From Lewinellaceae bacterium (lineage in GTDB: Bacteria > Bacteroidota > Bacteroidia > Chitinophagales > Saprospiraceae), in the NCBI GenBank assembly GCA_020636435.1, contig JACJXX010000002.1, forward strand, positions 4,278,001-4,342,000: a DNA stretch of 64,000 nucleotides. The letters run 5' to 3'. Numbering within the stretch: position 1 is the first letter of the stretch; each line of letters begins with the position of its first letter. The notes below the pieces were generated by a model that ran no database searches, had not been told where the DNA came from, and worked only from the letters and a program-made list of their open reading frames with translations. Of this stretch, positions 51,758 through 60,368 are shown one piece after another. Made by a program: the position numbers and the translations under genes.

Positions 51758-51782
51758 TCCCAACTTCGCGTTATTACTAATA

Positions 51783-53054
51783 ATGAACCCACTGGAAAAC
51801 ATACCGTTAGATTTCCTCAACTTCCTCCTGACCACCCTATTCGCGTTGCTCATCGGGCTGGAACAGCGCCGCCATCACGAGCAGGAAAAGCTGAAGTACC
51901 TCTTTGGCACCGACCGCACCTTTGCGCTGATCGGAGTTTTGGGGTTCGTGTTGTACCTGTTCGATAAAGAGCGCCTGTTGTTCTTTGGGATCGGCGGCCT
52001 GGCCTTATGCCTTTTCTTTGCTATCGCATACGCCGGCAAAGCCCTGAAAGAAGGGCGGTTCGGCATGACCTCCGTCCTGATCGCCCTGATCACTTACTGC
52101 ATCGCGCCGTTGATCTATACCCAGCCGCCCTGGCTGGTATTGCTGATCCTGATCACAGTGCTGGTTTTGACCGAGATCAAGGAAGACCTGATCGCCTTTT
52201 CCGAAAAGTTTGACAAGAACGAGTTCATCACCCTCGCCAAATTTATTGCCATTGCCGGGGTCATACTTCCCCTGACGCCGCGAGATCAAGTCATTCCCGG
52301 CCTGGAGCTTACCCCCTACAAATTCTGGCTGGCCGTGGTGGCAGTCTCCGCCATTTCCTACGCCAGTTATTTGCTGAAAAAATTTGTCTTTCCGGAGGCA
52401 GGCCTGTTCCTGACCGGAGTGCTGGGCGGGCTGTACAGCAGCACCGCCACTACTTTTTCGCTGGCGGGAAAGACCAAGACCGCCGGTTATCCGCCGGGGC
52501 TTACCTCGTCGGCTATTTTGATCGCTACGGCTATGATGTACCTGCGCATCCTGGCGCTGGCCTTCCTGTTCAACGCCACGTTGGGCAAGAAACTCCTGGC
52601 GCCGTTTCTGGTTTTAGCAGCAGTAACCGCCATAGCATCCCTCTATTTCTATTTTAAAAACCGGGACAAAGAGGCCAGCCAGGGCGAGCCCAAAACAGAG
52701 GGCCAGCCCAACCCCCTCGAATTCCGCACCGCCCTGCTGTTCGCCTTCCTGTTCGTATTTTTTGCCGCCCTGACCCACTATGTCCTGAAGCTGTACGGCA
52801 GCGGTGGGCTAACCGCTCTGTCCTTCATCGTGGGCGTGACAGACATCGACCCCTTCCTGCTCAACCTGTTCCAGGGCAAGCAGCTCGTTGCCGAACACCT
52901 GGCTATAATGGCCACCATTCAAGCCACGATCAGCAATAACTTTCTAAAGGCGGTGTATGGCATTACCCTTGGGGCGCCGGCCATGCGGCGCTACTTAGGG
53001 CTGGGATTCGGCGCGGTGATCGTGGTAAGCTTTGTAATCCTGATATTGGTGTGA
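51783..53054 (+). CDS. MgtC/SapB-like membrane protein with DUF4010
   Basis: The protein has 423 residues. An N-terminal MgtC-like domain (about 1-135, LLTTLFALLIGLEQRRHHEQ) is joined to a DUF4010 domain with further membrane helices (150-423, GLFLTGVLGGLYSSTATTFS, FIVGVTDIDPF). There are about 12 hydrophobic segments. The family is widespread and its transport role is unproved. I start at ATG 51783 preceded by a promoter-like TACTTTTG. Confidence 0.88.
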   Translation: MNPLENIPLDFLNFLLTTLFALLIGLEQRRHHEQEKLKYLFGTDRTFALIGVLGFVLYLFDKERLLFFGIGGLALCLFFAIAYAGKALKEGRFGMTSVLIALITYCIAPLIYTQPPWLVLLILITVLVLTEIKEDLIAFSEKFDKNEFITLAKFIAIAGVILPLTPRDQVIPGLELTPYKFWLAVVAVSAISYASYLLKKFVFPEAGLFLTGVLGGLYSSTATTFSLAGKTKTAGYPPGLTSSAILIATAMMYLRILALAFLFNATLGKKLLAPFLVLAAVTAIASLYFYFKNRDKEASQGEPKTEGQPNPLEFRTALLFAFLFVFFAALTHYVLKLYGSGGLTALSFIVGVTDIDPFLLNLFQGKQLVAEHLAIMATIQATISNNFLKAVYGITLGAPAMRRYLGLGFGAVIVVSFVILILV

Positions 53055-53125
53055 TTTTTCTGCCTGTTCGTACAACTATACTTTAGGCAAACCTTGTTTG
53101 TATTATATCGATCCGCCCAAACCAA

Positions 53126-54550
53126 ATGCCTTCAACTATGGCCAATCAAAGCGCGACCATTGAAAAAAACAAGCCTTCCACCCGGGCAAATCACGGGGCC
53201 GTGCTTTCCGTGCGCGGCAGCGTAGTCGATATCTGGTTCGAGGACCGCCTGCCTCCCATTTACACCATCCTGGAGGCGGGAGAAGAAGGGCAGATCACCA
53301 TTGAAGTGCAGTCGCAGATCAACCGCCACCGCGTGCGGGGCATCGCCCTGACGCCTACGCAGGGGCTGGCGCGGGGCATGGCTGTCGAGGATACCGGCGG
53401 GCCGCTGAAAGCCCCGGTGGGCAAGGCCATCCTCTCGCGCATGTTCAACGTTTTTGGCCAGCCCATCGACCATTTGCCGGCTCCGGAAGGAGTCGAATGG
53501 CGTTCCGTGCATCAACCTCCGCCCCCGTTGGGACGGCGGTCCACCAAATCCGAAATATTCGAAACCGGCATCAAGCTCATCGACGTATTGGTGCCGCTGG
53601 AGCGGGGAGGCAAGGCGGGCCTTTTCGGCGGGGCCGGGGTCGGCAAAACCGTCCTGCTCACTGAGATGATCCACAATATGGTGGGCCGCCACCAGGGGGT
53701 GAGCATTTTCTGCGGGATCGGCGAGCGATGCCGCGAAGGAGAAGAGCTGTACACCGGCATGAAGGCAGCGGGCGTATTGCCCAATATGGCCATGATCTTC
53801 GGCCAGATGAACGAGCCGCCGGGCAGCCGGTTCCGCGTGGGCCACACCGCCCTCACCATGGCTGAGTATTTCCGGGACGACGAGCAGCGCGACGTGTTGT
53901 TGCTGATCGACAACATCTTCCGCTTCATACAGGCGGGCATGGAGATGTCGGGCCTGATGGGCCAAATGCCGTCGCGCCTGGGCTATCAGCCCACTATGGG
54001 CACCGAACTGGCGCAACTCGAAGAGCGCATCTCCAACACCGGCACCGGGGCCATCACTTCCATTCAGGCGGTCTACGTGCCAGCCGACGACCTGACCGAC
54101 CCGGCGGCGGTGCACACCTTCTCGCACTTGTCTGCCTCCATCGTGCTGTCCCGCAAACGGGCCAGCGAAGGGCTGTTCCCCGCCATCGACCCCCTGCAGT
54201 CCAACTCCAAAATGGCAGGGCCGGGCATCGTCGGGGAGCGGCACTACGCCATCGGCCAGGAGATTCGGAGGACGCTGGCGCAATACGAGGAACTCAAAGA
54301 CATCATCGCCATGCTGGGCCTGGAGCAACTTTCGGTGGAAGACCGCAAAGTCGTGACGCGCGCCCGGCAACTGGAGCGCTTCCTCACCCAGCCGTTTTTC
54401 ACTACCGAACAATTCAGCGGCATCAAGGGCAAACTCGTCAGCCTGGAAGATGCCCTCGATGGTTGTGAGCGCATCCTGAAAGACGAATTCAAAGATTACC
54501 CGGAACGGGCCTTTTATATGATCGGCAATATTGGAGAGGTTAAAAAATAA
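53126..54550 (+). CDS. atpD: N-type ATPase subunit beta
   Basis: Catalytic subunit of the ATP-driven rotary pump, 474 residues. Walker A GGAGVGKT is at 168-175. The catalytic Glu region GIGERCREGEELY has the GERCREGEEL form seen in N-ATPases (GERTREGNDLY in ordinary F-type). The C-terminal DELSEED position reads EQLSVED. Start is ATG 53126 or 53138 (MANQ). It heads the nine-gene run D-C-Q-R-B-E-F-A-G, which is the N-ATPase order. Ordinary F-type operons lead with a, c, b, delta and have alpha-gamma-beta-epsilon. Confidence 0.95.
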   Translation: MPSTMANQSATIEKNKPSTRANHGAVLSVRGSVVDIWFEDRLPPIYTILEAGEEGQITIEVQSQINRHRVRGIALTPTQGLARGMAVEDTGGPLKAPVGKAILSRMFNVFGQPIDHLPAPEGVEWRSVHQPPPPLGRRSTKSEIFETGIKLIDVLVPLERGGKAGLFGGAGVGKTVLLTEMIHNMVGRHQGVSIFCGIGERCREGEELYTGMKAAGVLPNMAMIFGQMNEPPGSRFRVGHTALTMAEYFRDDEQRDVLLLIDNIFRFIQAGMEMSGLMGQMPSRLGYQPTMGTELAQLEERISNTGTGAITSIQAVYVPADDLTDPAAVHTFSHLSASIVLSRKRASEGLFPAIDPLQSNSKMAGPGIVGERHYAIGQEIRRTLAQYEELKDIIAMLGLEQLSVEDRKVVTRARQLERFLTQPFFTTEQFSGIKGKLVSLEDALDGCERILKDEFKDYPERAFYMIGNIGEVKK

Positions 54551-54709
54551 TGATTATAGAAACAAAATACCCAAACCTGGAACCCCAAATTTATTTGGGC
54601 CGAAGACGTAAACAAAATAGGTTCACCGTCCCCGACGCCAAAAAATTTTGGCGGGCCAGGGCAAGCGCCTTTCCAACTATGCAAAACGTTACAAAGAAAA
54701 AAATAAAAC

Positions 54710-55117
54710 ATGGACCCCGAACTGATGCAGCTCAAAATACTGCTTCCCTTCAAAGTTTTTGCCGACGTAGACAACGTGAAACGCATCGTGGTAGAAACCG
54801 CTCAGGGTTCTTTCGGCCTGCTGCCGAACCGGCTCGATGGCACGGCGGCCCTGGTTCCCGGCATACTCTGTTATGAAACGGAAGCGGGAGGAGAGGCCTT
54901 CCTGGCCGTCGACGAGGGGGTGCTGGTCAAGGCGGGCCGGGAGGTGCTCGTATCCGTGCGCCACGCCATCGGCGGGGCAGAGTTGGGCAAACTGAGGGAG
55001 GCGGTGGAAGAAGCGTTTCTCCGGAAGGGCGAGCAGGAAAAGGCCCTGCGCACCACTTTGGCCAAGCTGGAGAGCGACTTTATCCGCCGCCTGGCGAAGT
55101 TTCACCGGAAGGAATGA
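54710..55117 (+). CDS. atpC: N-type ATPase subunit epsilon
   Basis: The protein has 135 residues: N-terminal beta-sandwich (LKILLPFKVFADVDNVKRIV, ETAQGSFGLLPNRLDGTAAL) and C-terminal helical hairpin (KLREAVEEAFLRKGEQEKAL). It links the rotor to the catalytic head. The 159-base gap after atpD is unusually long for this operon and holds an inverted repeat CCCAAAT/ATTTGGG near 54582-54597. A frame in it (54550-54876) has no domain. Start ATG 54710 or 54725. Confidence 0.9.
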   Translation: MDPELMQLKILLPFKVFADVDNVKRIVVETAQGSFGLLPNRLDGTAALVPGILCYETEAGGEAFLAVDEGVLVKAGREVLVSVRHAIGGAELGKLREAVEEAFLRKGEQEKALRTTLAKLESDFIRRLAKFHRKE

Positions 55118-55161
55118 TAAATGGCATTGTATTTCAGCTCACTTTTTTGGCATATTGAAAA

Positions 55162-55488
55162 ATGGAACCGGAGGAAACAAAAAAAACATCGAAGCTCGGC
55201 CGGGAAGTAGGTTCACAAGAGGAAAGAAAGCTGAAAGCCCGGCGCAAAGGCGAGCGGAGCATCTGGTTCGGCATCGGCATGTTCGGGCTGGTAGGCTGGT
55301 CGATCGCCATACCAACCCTGCTGGGCGCCGCTCTCGGTATATGGCTGGACGGGCACTACCCGCAACGGTTTTCCTGGACGCTGACGCTGTTGATCACCGG
55401 CGTAGCCGCCGGCTGCCTCAACGCCTGGTTCTGGGTGGATAGAGAAAGCCGCGAAATACAAAAAGACCTGGACGAAAATGACGAATGA
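55162..55488 (+). CDS. atpQ: N-type ATPase accessory membrane protein AtpQ (AtpI-like)
   Basis: The protein has 108 residues. After a charged N-terminus (LGREVGSQEERKLKARRKGE) are two membrane helices (IWFGIGMFGLVGWSIAIPTL and FSWTLTLLITGVAAGCLNAW), with acidic DRESREIQKDLDENDE at the end. It resembles AtpI and is found only in N-ATPase-type operons at this position. It is thought to help c-ring assembly or metal supply. The end overlaps the next start by 11 bases. Confidence 0.85.
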   Translation: MEPEETKKTSKLGREVGSQEERKLKARRKGERSIWFGIGMFGLVGWSIAIPTLLGAALGIWLDGHYPQRFSWTLTLLITGVAAGCLNAWFWVDRESREIQKDLDENDE

Positions 55489-55789
55489 AATCCTGACCGG
55501 GATTCTGGCATTGCTGGCCGGCGCCGGCCTCGGCGCCTTCTTCTTCGGCGGCCTGTGGTGGACGGTGCAAAAAGGCCTGTCTTCAAAACGGCCGGCCCTG
55601 CTGTTTGTCGGCAGTTTGTTGCTGCGGAGCGGCGTCGTCCTTGCCGGGTTCTATTTTATGGCCGGCGACAGCTGGGAAAGAATGGCAGCTTGCTTGCTGG
55701 GGTTTATCATCATGCGTGCCGTTATTACCCGGCTTGCGCGGGATTCCGCATATTTCGAACCGCAGAGATCGCAGAAAGCCACAGAGTGA
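55478..55789 (+). CDS. atpR: N-type ATPase accessory membrane protein AtpR
   Basis: The protein has 103 residues and three hydrophobic segments (LTGILALLAGAGLGAFFFGG, ALLFVGSLLLRSGVVLAGFY, MAACLLGFIIMRAVITRLAR). It is the second extra membrane protein that marks N-ATPases, and carries Arg in the middle and last helices (LLRSGVV, RAVITR). Its ATG lies inside atpQ, so the two are translationally coupled. Confidence 0.85.
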   Translation: MTNEILTGILALLAGAGLGAFFFGGLWWTVQKGLSSKRPALLFVGSLLLRSGVVLAGFYFMAGDSWERMAACLLGFIIMRAVITRLARDSAYFEPQRSQKATE

Positions 55790-55828
55790 TGTTTTGGCAA
55801 ACAGGTATTTACCTGGCTGGATTGCAAC

Positions 55829-55978
55829 TTCTCAATAAATGTAAATAAAAACTATCGTCCTTACCACATAGTGGCCCCTTTGGGGCAGGACTAAAACAAC
55901 ACTGGACCCTATTCCAGGGCCTCACGGCCCTGGCAAAGACCTTTCGTCCCTCCGGGATTATCTAAGATTTATTGAGAA
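55829..55978. repeat. 150-bp palindromic element inside the ATPase operon
   Basis: TTCTCAATAAAT (55829-55840) faces ATTTATTGAGAA (55967-55978), a perfect 12-bp inverted pair. The interior has hairpins GCCCC-TTT-GGGGC and CCAGGGC-CTCAC-GGCCCTGG and CGTCCCTCCGGGATTA, the layout of REP-type elements. It fills the gap between atpR and atpB. No ORF. It would lie in the operon mRNA as several stem-loops. Confidence 0.7.
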
Positions 55979-56010
55979 TTTACGCTGGCTTTAAAAAAAG
56001 AAACAAGAAC

Positions 56011-56682
56011 ATGAGCCTAACCACCGACGACATCATCTTCTGGGAACACGGCTTCATCAAGCTCAACGCCACCATAGTCATCACCTGGGTGCTGATGCTG
56101 GCAATGGTGGTGGGGGCGAGGCTCATCACCCGCCACCTGACGAGCGATGTAAAAATTCCCCGTTGGCAGAATATGCTGGAAGCCATCGTTTCAGGCATCA
56201 ACCAACAAATCAAAGAAATAGGAATTCAAAACCCGGAGAAATACCTCAGTTTCATCGGCACCCTTTTCCTGTTTATTGCTTTTGCCGCTCTCTGCACTGT
56301 CATTCCAGGATACGAGCCGCCGACCGGATCCCTGTCTACTACGGCGGCGCTGGCCATCAGCGTTTTTGTGGCTGTCCCGCTTTTCGGCATCGAGGAAAAA
56401 GGGCTCTGGGGTTATCTGAAGTCTTACCTGGAGCCAACGTTCATCATGCTGCCGTTTAATGTGATCAGCGAAATAACCCGAACCCTGGCTTTGGCCATTC
56501 GCTTATTCGGAAATATGATGAGCGGCGCCATGATCCTCAGCATCCTGCTGGTGATCTCGCCTTTCATCTTTCCGGTACTCATGATTTTACTGGGCTTGCT
56601 GGTCGGAATGGTGCAGGCTTATATATTCGGCATCCTGGCAACGGTCTTCATCGCTGCTGCCACTCAGGCCAGCCGGCATTGA
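56011..56682 (+). CDS. atpB: N-type ATPase subunit a
   Basis: The protein has 223 residues with about five or six membrane helices. The essential arginine facing the c ring is Arg164 in LALAIRLFGNMMSG, and the last helix has Gln in VQAYIFGILATVF. It forms the ion half-channels of the membrane motor. I start at ATG 56011 (MSLTTDDIIFWEHGF). The longer frame to 55972 starts inside the REP-like element. Confidence 0.92.
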   Translation: MSLTTDDIIFWEHGFIKLNATIVITWVLMLAMVVGARLITRHLTSDVKIPRWQNMLEAIVSGINQQIKEIGIQNPEKYLSFIGTLFLFIAFAALCTVIPGYEPPTGSLSTTAALAISVFVAVPLFGIEEKGLWGYLKSYLEPTFIMLPFNVISEITRTLALAIRLFGNMMSGAMILSILLVISPFIFPVLMILLGLLVGMVQAYIFGILATVFIAAATQASRH

Positions 56683-56732
56683 AATTTGCGATTTATGATT
56701 TATGATTTGCGATTTTTAATGTCCTGTGAGAA

Positions 56733-56756
56733 GCCGCCACCTTTGTGAAAGGCGGC
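56733..56756 (+). promoter_or_regulatory. hairpin upstream of atpE
   Basis: GCCGCC (56733-56738) pairs with GGCGGC (56751-56756), with CTTT/AAAG continuing the stem. It lies 45 bases before the c-subunit ATG. Just before it (56689-56720) are ATTTATGATTT repeats. The c subunit must be made in many copies, so an RNA structure here is notable, but function is inference. Confidence 0.4.
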
Positions 56757-56801
56757 GAGGGTAAATCAAAAATCAAACGTCAAACGACAAAAATCAACAT
56801 C

Positions 56802-57071
56802 ATGGATAAAGTAACCATTGTCGCCATAGCATCCATCATCACCGCCGGCCTGACGACCAGCCTGGGCTGCATCGGCCCCGCCCTGGCTGAAGGGCGCGCC
56901 ATTGCCACCGCCATGAGTTCGCTGGCGCAGCAGCCCGATGCCTCTTCGACCATTTCGCGGACTTTGTTTGTGGGCCTGGCCATGATCGAATCTATCGCCA
57001 TTTACTGTTTCGTGATCTCGATGATCCTGATCTTCGCGAACCCATTCTGGAACCAAATAGCCGGAAGTTAA
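56802..57071 (+). CDS. atpE: N-type ATPase subunit c
   Basis: The protein has 89 residues and two membrane helices joined by the loop AQQPDAS. Ion-binding residues: Glu63 and Ser64 with Tyr68 in helix 2 (MIESIAIYCF) and Glu30 in helix 1 (PALAEGR). In the Na+ ATPase of Ilyobacter these places are Gln32, Glu65, Ser66 and Tyr70; the spacing here is the same, but Gln is replaced by Glu. Two carboxylates per site are a mark of N-ATPases. I start at ATG 56802; extra N-terminal frame is repeat sequence. Confidence 0.93.
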   Translation: MDKVTIVAIASIITAGLTTSLGCIGPALAEGRAIATAMSSLAQQPDASSTISRTLFVGLAMIESIAIYCFVISMILIFANPFWNQIAGS

Positions 57072-57082
57072 AGCCTAGAGAT

Positions 57083-57898
57083 ATGCTAATCGACTGGTTC
57101 ACCGTCATCGCGCAGTTGCTCAACTTCCTCATTTTGGTGTGGTTGCTCAGGCGCTTCCTTTACCAGCCGGTCCTGAAGGCAATGGCCGAACGGGAAAAGC
57201 GCGTCACGGCCCGGCTGCGGGATGCCGAAACGCGAGAGGCCGAAGCCGAAAAGGAACAGGGCCGCTTTCAGCAGATGAACACTGAGATGGAACAACAACG
57301 GGAGGGCCTGCTTCAAAAAGCCAAAGCCGAAGCCGAAGCCGAGCGCCAACGGCTCCTGGAAGAAGCGCGGGAAGGCCACCGCCGCCTGCGCGCCCGCCTT
57401 CAGGAAACCCTGAACACCGAACGGGCAAACCTGAGCCAGGGCATTATTCGCCGCATGCAGGAAGAAATTTTTGAAATAGCGCGAAAAGTGTTGGCCGACC
57501 TGGCCGATGCGAGCCTGGAAACGCAGATGGCCGCCGTGTTTATCCGGCGGCTGGAAGAACTCAACGAAGAAGAACGGAAACAACTTTCGGCAGCACTGCA
57601 AGCTTCCAACCACACGGTGGCTGTGCACAGCACCTTCCACCTCTCTCCGGAACAACAAAAGGCCATTCAATCCGCCGTAAAAAAAATCCTCCCCTCTGAC
57701 GGGCAGGTACGGTTCGAAGCCACATCGGCACAGGCCCTAAATGGGCAGGCCGAAGGCATTGAATTGACTGCCGAAGGCTATAAAATATCCTGGTCTGTTA
57801 CGGATTACCTCGGTTCCCTGGAGAAAAGGATTGCCACGATACTGGAAGAAGAGCTGGAGCCTGAACCGGAACCAAAAACGGATGAACATGCCGCCTGA
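57083..57898 (+). CDS. atpF: N-type ATPase subunit b with delta-like C-terminus
   Basis: The protein has 271 residues; ordinary b has about 160. A membrane helix (VIAQLLNFLILVWLLRRFLY) leads into a long charged coiled coil (about 35-150, such as AEAERQRLLEEAREGHRRLR) and then a delta-like domain (about 160-255, LSPEQQKAIQSAVKKILPSD). No separate delta gene is in the operon, as in other N-ATPases, so this subunit is expected to link to the head alone. Overlaps atpA start. Confidence 0.9.
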   Translation: MLIDWFTVIAQLLNFLILVWLLRRFLYQPVLKAMAEREKRVTARLRDAETREAEAEKEQGRFQQMNTEMEQQREGLLQKAKAEAEAERQRLLEEAREGHRRLRARLQETLNTERANLSQGIIRRMQEEIFEIARKVLADLADASLETQMAAVFIRRLEELNEEERKQLSAALQASNHTVAVHSTFHLSPEQQKAIQSAVKKILPSDGQVRFEATSAQALNGQAEGIELTAEGYKISWSVTDYLGSLEKRIATILEEELEPEPEPKTDEHAA

Positions 57899-59414
57899 CA
57901 ACTTACAAGGCCTGTTCGGCGAGGCGTTGGATGCCATGCGCCGAACGCGGGAAGCCTTCCAGCCGCAGCTTGCCCTGCAGGAAGTGGGCGTGATCACAAC
58001 GGTATTAAACGGCATAGCCCGGGTGTCGGGCCTGCCGAATGCCGGCTATGAGGAGCTGCTCAAGTTTCCCGGCGGCCTGTACGGCATAGCGTTTAACCTT
58101 GACGAATCGGAGATTGGAGTCGTCCTCCTGGGCGAACACTGGCACCTGCAAGCTGGCGATGAGGTGGAACGCACGGGGCGCGTTATGGACGTGCCGGTGG
58201 GCGATGCGCTGATCGGGCGGGTCATCGACCCCCTGGGCAAACCTCTGGACGGCAAAGGCCGGTTGGCGTTCAGCGGGCGCCTTCCCATCGAACGCAACGC
58301 GCCGGCGATTATGGACCGCGCGCCGGTCAACGTACCGCTGCAGACCGGGCTGAAGGTGATCGACGCCCTCATTCCGGTCGGCCGGGGGCAGCGCGAATTG
58401 ATCCTGGGCGACCGGCAGGCCGGCAAGACGGCCATTGCCATCGACACCATCGTCAACCAACGCGGGGGGGAGGTGCTGTGCATTTACTGCGCCATTGGCC
58501 AGCGAGCCGCCGCCGTGGCCAAAGTAGTAGCCGAGCTCGAGGAAAAAGGCGCCATGGACTACACCATCGTCGTGGTGTCGGAAGGCAACGACCCGCCCGG
58601 CCACAAATACATCGCGCCGTACGCCGCCACCAGCATCGGCGAGTATTTCATGGAAGCCGGGCGAGATGTGCTTATCGTTTATGACGACCTCACGCAACAT
58701 GCCCGCGCTTATCGGGAGCTGTCTCTGTTGCTTCGGCGGCCGCCTGGAAGAGAGGCGTTTCCCGGCGACATTTTCTACATCCACTCCCGCCTGCTGGAAC
58801 GCGCCACCCACCTGAGCGAGGAAAAGGGCGGCGGGTCGCTCACCGCCCTGCCTATTGTCGAAACCGAGGCTCAGAACATCGCCGCCTATATCCCCACCAA
58901 CCTGATCTCCATTACCGACGGGCAGGTCTACCTCTCCCCCACTCTGTTCGAACTGGGAGTGCTGCCTGCCGTCGATGTCGGCAGGTCGGTCTCCCGCGTG
59001 GGCGACAAAGCCCAGTTGCCGGTCTACCGTTCCGCCACCGGCAACCTCAAGCTGGACTACGCCCAGTTTGAAGAGCTGGAAACCTTCTCCCGCTTCGGCG
59101 CCCGCCTCGACGAGCGCAGCCTTCAAATCCTGGAGCACGGCCGGCGCATTCGGGCCGTACTGAGACAACCCCAGTTTGAGCCCGTGCCCGTGCCAGAACA
59201 GATTTGCTTGCTGCTCGCCCTGACCACCGGGCTTTTCGACCCCGTTTCCCTGGAAAAAATGAAAGCGGCGGAGCAGGCGGTGCGCAAAACCGCTCAAAGC
59301 CTGCCGGATGAAATCCTTCAGGAGGTTTTCTCTTCCAACGGGTTGAGCAAAGCGGGGCGGGAGGCGGTTTTGGAATTGTGCCAAAAAGCCCTCGGGCCAT
59401 TTAGTAGTGATTAA
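57882..59414 (+). CDS. atpA: N-type ATPase subunit alpha
   Basis: The protein has 510 residues. Walker A reads GDRQAGKT (ordinary alpha GDRQTGKT), then GEVLCIYCAIGQRAAAVAKV and the arginine-finger region IPTNLISITDGQVYL with SVSRVGDKAQ. The C-terminal helical domain follows. Starts at ATG 57882 (MNM) or 57888, both inside the 3' end of atpF, implying coupling. It makes up the noncatalytic nucleotide sites of the hexamer. Confidence 0.94.
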   Translation: MNMPPDNLQGLFGEALDAMRRTREAFQPQLALQEVGVITTVLNGIARVSGLPNAGYEELLKFPGGLYGIAFNLDESEIGVVLLGEHWHLQAGDEVERTGRVMDVPVGDALIGRVIDPLGKPLDGKGRLAFSGRLPIERNAPAIMDRAPVNVPLQTGLKVIDALIPVGRGQRELILGDRQAGKTAIAIDTIVNQRGGEVLCIYCAIGQRAAAVAKVVAELEEKGAMDYTIVVVSEGNDPPGHKYIAPYAATSIGEYFMEAGRDVLIVYDDLTQHARAYRELSLLLRRPPGREAFPGDIFYIHSRLLERATHLSEEKGGGSLTALPIVETEAQNIAAYIPTNLISITDGQVYLSPTLFELGVLPAVDVGRSVSRVGDKAQLPVYRSATGNLKLDYAQFEELETFSRFGARLDERSLQILEHGRRIRAVLRQPQFEPVPVPEQICLLLALTTGLFDPVSLEKMKAAEQAVRKTAQSLPDEILQEVFSSNGLSKAGREAVLELCQKALGPFSSD

Positions 59415-59468
59415 AAAATAATTTCGACGTCGAACTTATTTTTTTAATATTCCTTAAAGAAGAAACGC

Positions 59469-60362
59469 ATGAATGAAACCCTGGAAAGCCTGCGGCATAA
59501 GATAGAAGGAGCGGAGAAGCTCGAATCGGTGGTGCGCACCATGAAGGCGCTGTCCGCTGCCAGCATCAGCCAGTACGAACGGGCGGTGCAGTCGCTGGAC
59601 AATTATTACCGCACGGTGCAGCTAGGCCTTGGGGTGTGTTTTCGCCAGGTAAAAGAGCTTCCGCTTCTGATGCAAAAGCCGCCGGAAAAGGCGGCGCCAA
59701 TCGGCGCCATTGTTTTCGGCGCCGGGCAGGGCCTGGTCGGGCCCTTCAACGATGTGATCGTCAATTTTGCGGCCAACACCCTTCGCGCACTTCCCGGGGA
59801 AAAGAACATCTGGGCTGCCGGAGAAGCCGTACAGGCCCGCCTGGAGGACGCAGGGCTGCCCCCAACGCGGCTCTTTGCCGTCCCCAATTCCATCCACGCC
59901 ATTACGCCCCTGGTCGGGGAACTGCTCACCGGGATAGAAGAAAGCCTGGAAGCAGGACAGGCCGCCCGGTTTTACCTTTTTCACAACCGCCCCGGAGAGG
60001 GGGCCGCCTACGAGCCGGCAGGCCGGTGTTTTATCCCGCTGGATGAAATCTGGCGGCGGGAATTCACTACGCTGCAATGGCCTTCGAAGAATATCCCCGA
60101 ACCCATGGGAGATGTGGCGCCTACCCTGACCGCCCTGGTCCGCGAGTATTTGTTCGTATCCTTGTACAAGGCCTGCGCCGAATCGCTGGCCAGCGAGAAC
60201 GCCAGCCGCCTGGCAGCCATGCAGCGCGCCGAGAAAAACATCCAGGAGCTGATACAAGGGTTCAGCCTGGCCTTCCACCACCTGCGCCAGGAGTCGATCG
60301 ACGAGGAGTTGTTCGACCTGATTGCCGGGGCGGAAGCGCTGGGGGAGAATCCGCAACTATGA
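59469..60362 (+). CDS. atpG: N-type ATPase subunit gamma
   Basis: The protein has 297 residues. The N-terminal helix has LRHKIEGAEKLESVVRTMKA and the C-terminal helix RAEKNIQELIQGFSLAFHHL, the coiled-coil axle of the rotor; the middle Rossmann-like part is VFGAGQGLVGPFNDVIVNF. The ordinary Asn-Asp-Ala end (RYNRARQAAIT-like) is changed to FHHLRQESIDEELFDLIAGA, as in N-ATPases. The stop is six bases from the stop of the convergent RND pump gene. Confidence 0.92.
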   Translation: MNETLESLRHKIEGAEKLESVVRTMKALSAASISQYERAVQSLDNYYRTVQLGLGVCFRQVKELPLLMQKPPEKAAPIGAIVFGAGQGLVGPFNDVIVNFAANTLRALPGEKNIWAAGEAVQARLEDAGLPPTRLFAVPNSIHAITPLVGELLTGIEESLEAGQAARFYLFHNRPGEGAAYEPAGRCFIPLDEIWRREFTTLQWPSKNIPEPMGDVAPTLTALVREYLFVSLYKACAESLASENASRLAAMQRAEKNIQELIQGFSLAFHHLRQESIDEELFDLIAGAEALGENPQL

Positions 60363-60368
60363 GAAGGC

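Larger units (their letters stand above)
51428..51782. other. gene-free stretch with element I copy 2 and a promoter-like box
   Basis: Contains element I copy 2 (51449-51550) directly upstream of the UPF0175 remnant and TACTTTTG at 51750-51757 before the MgtC/DUF4010 gene. No other coding signal was found. Confidence 0.55.

Noticed and set aside
54550..54876. 108-residue frame between atpD and atpC
   Set aside because: It overlaps atpC in another frame, lacks domains and holds an inverted repeat; the N-ATPase order has no gene here.
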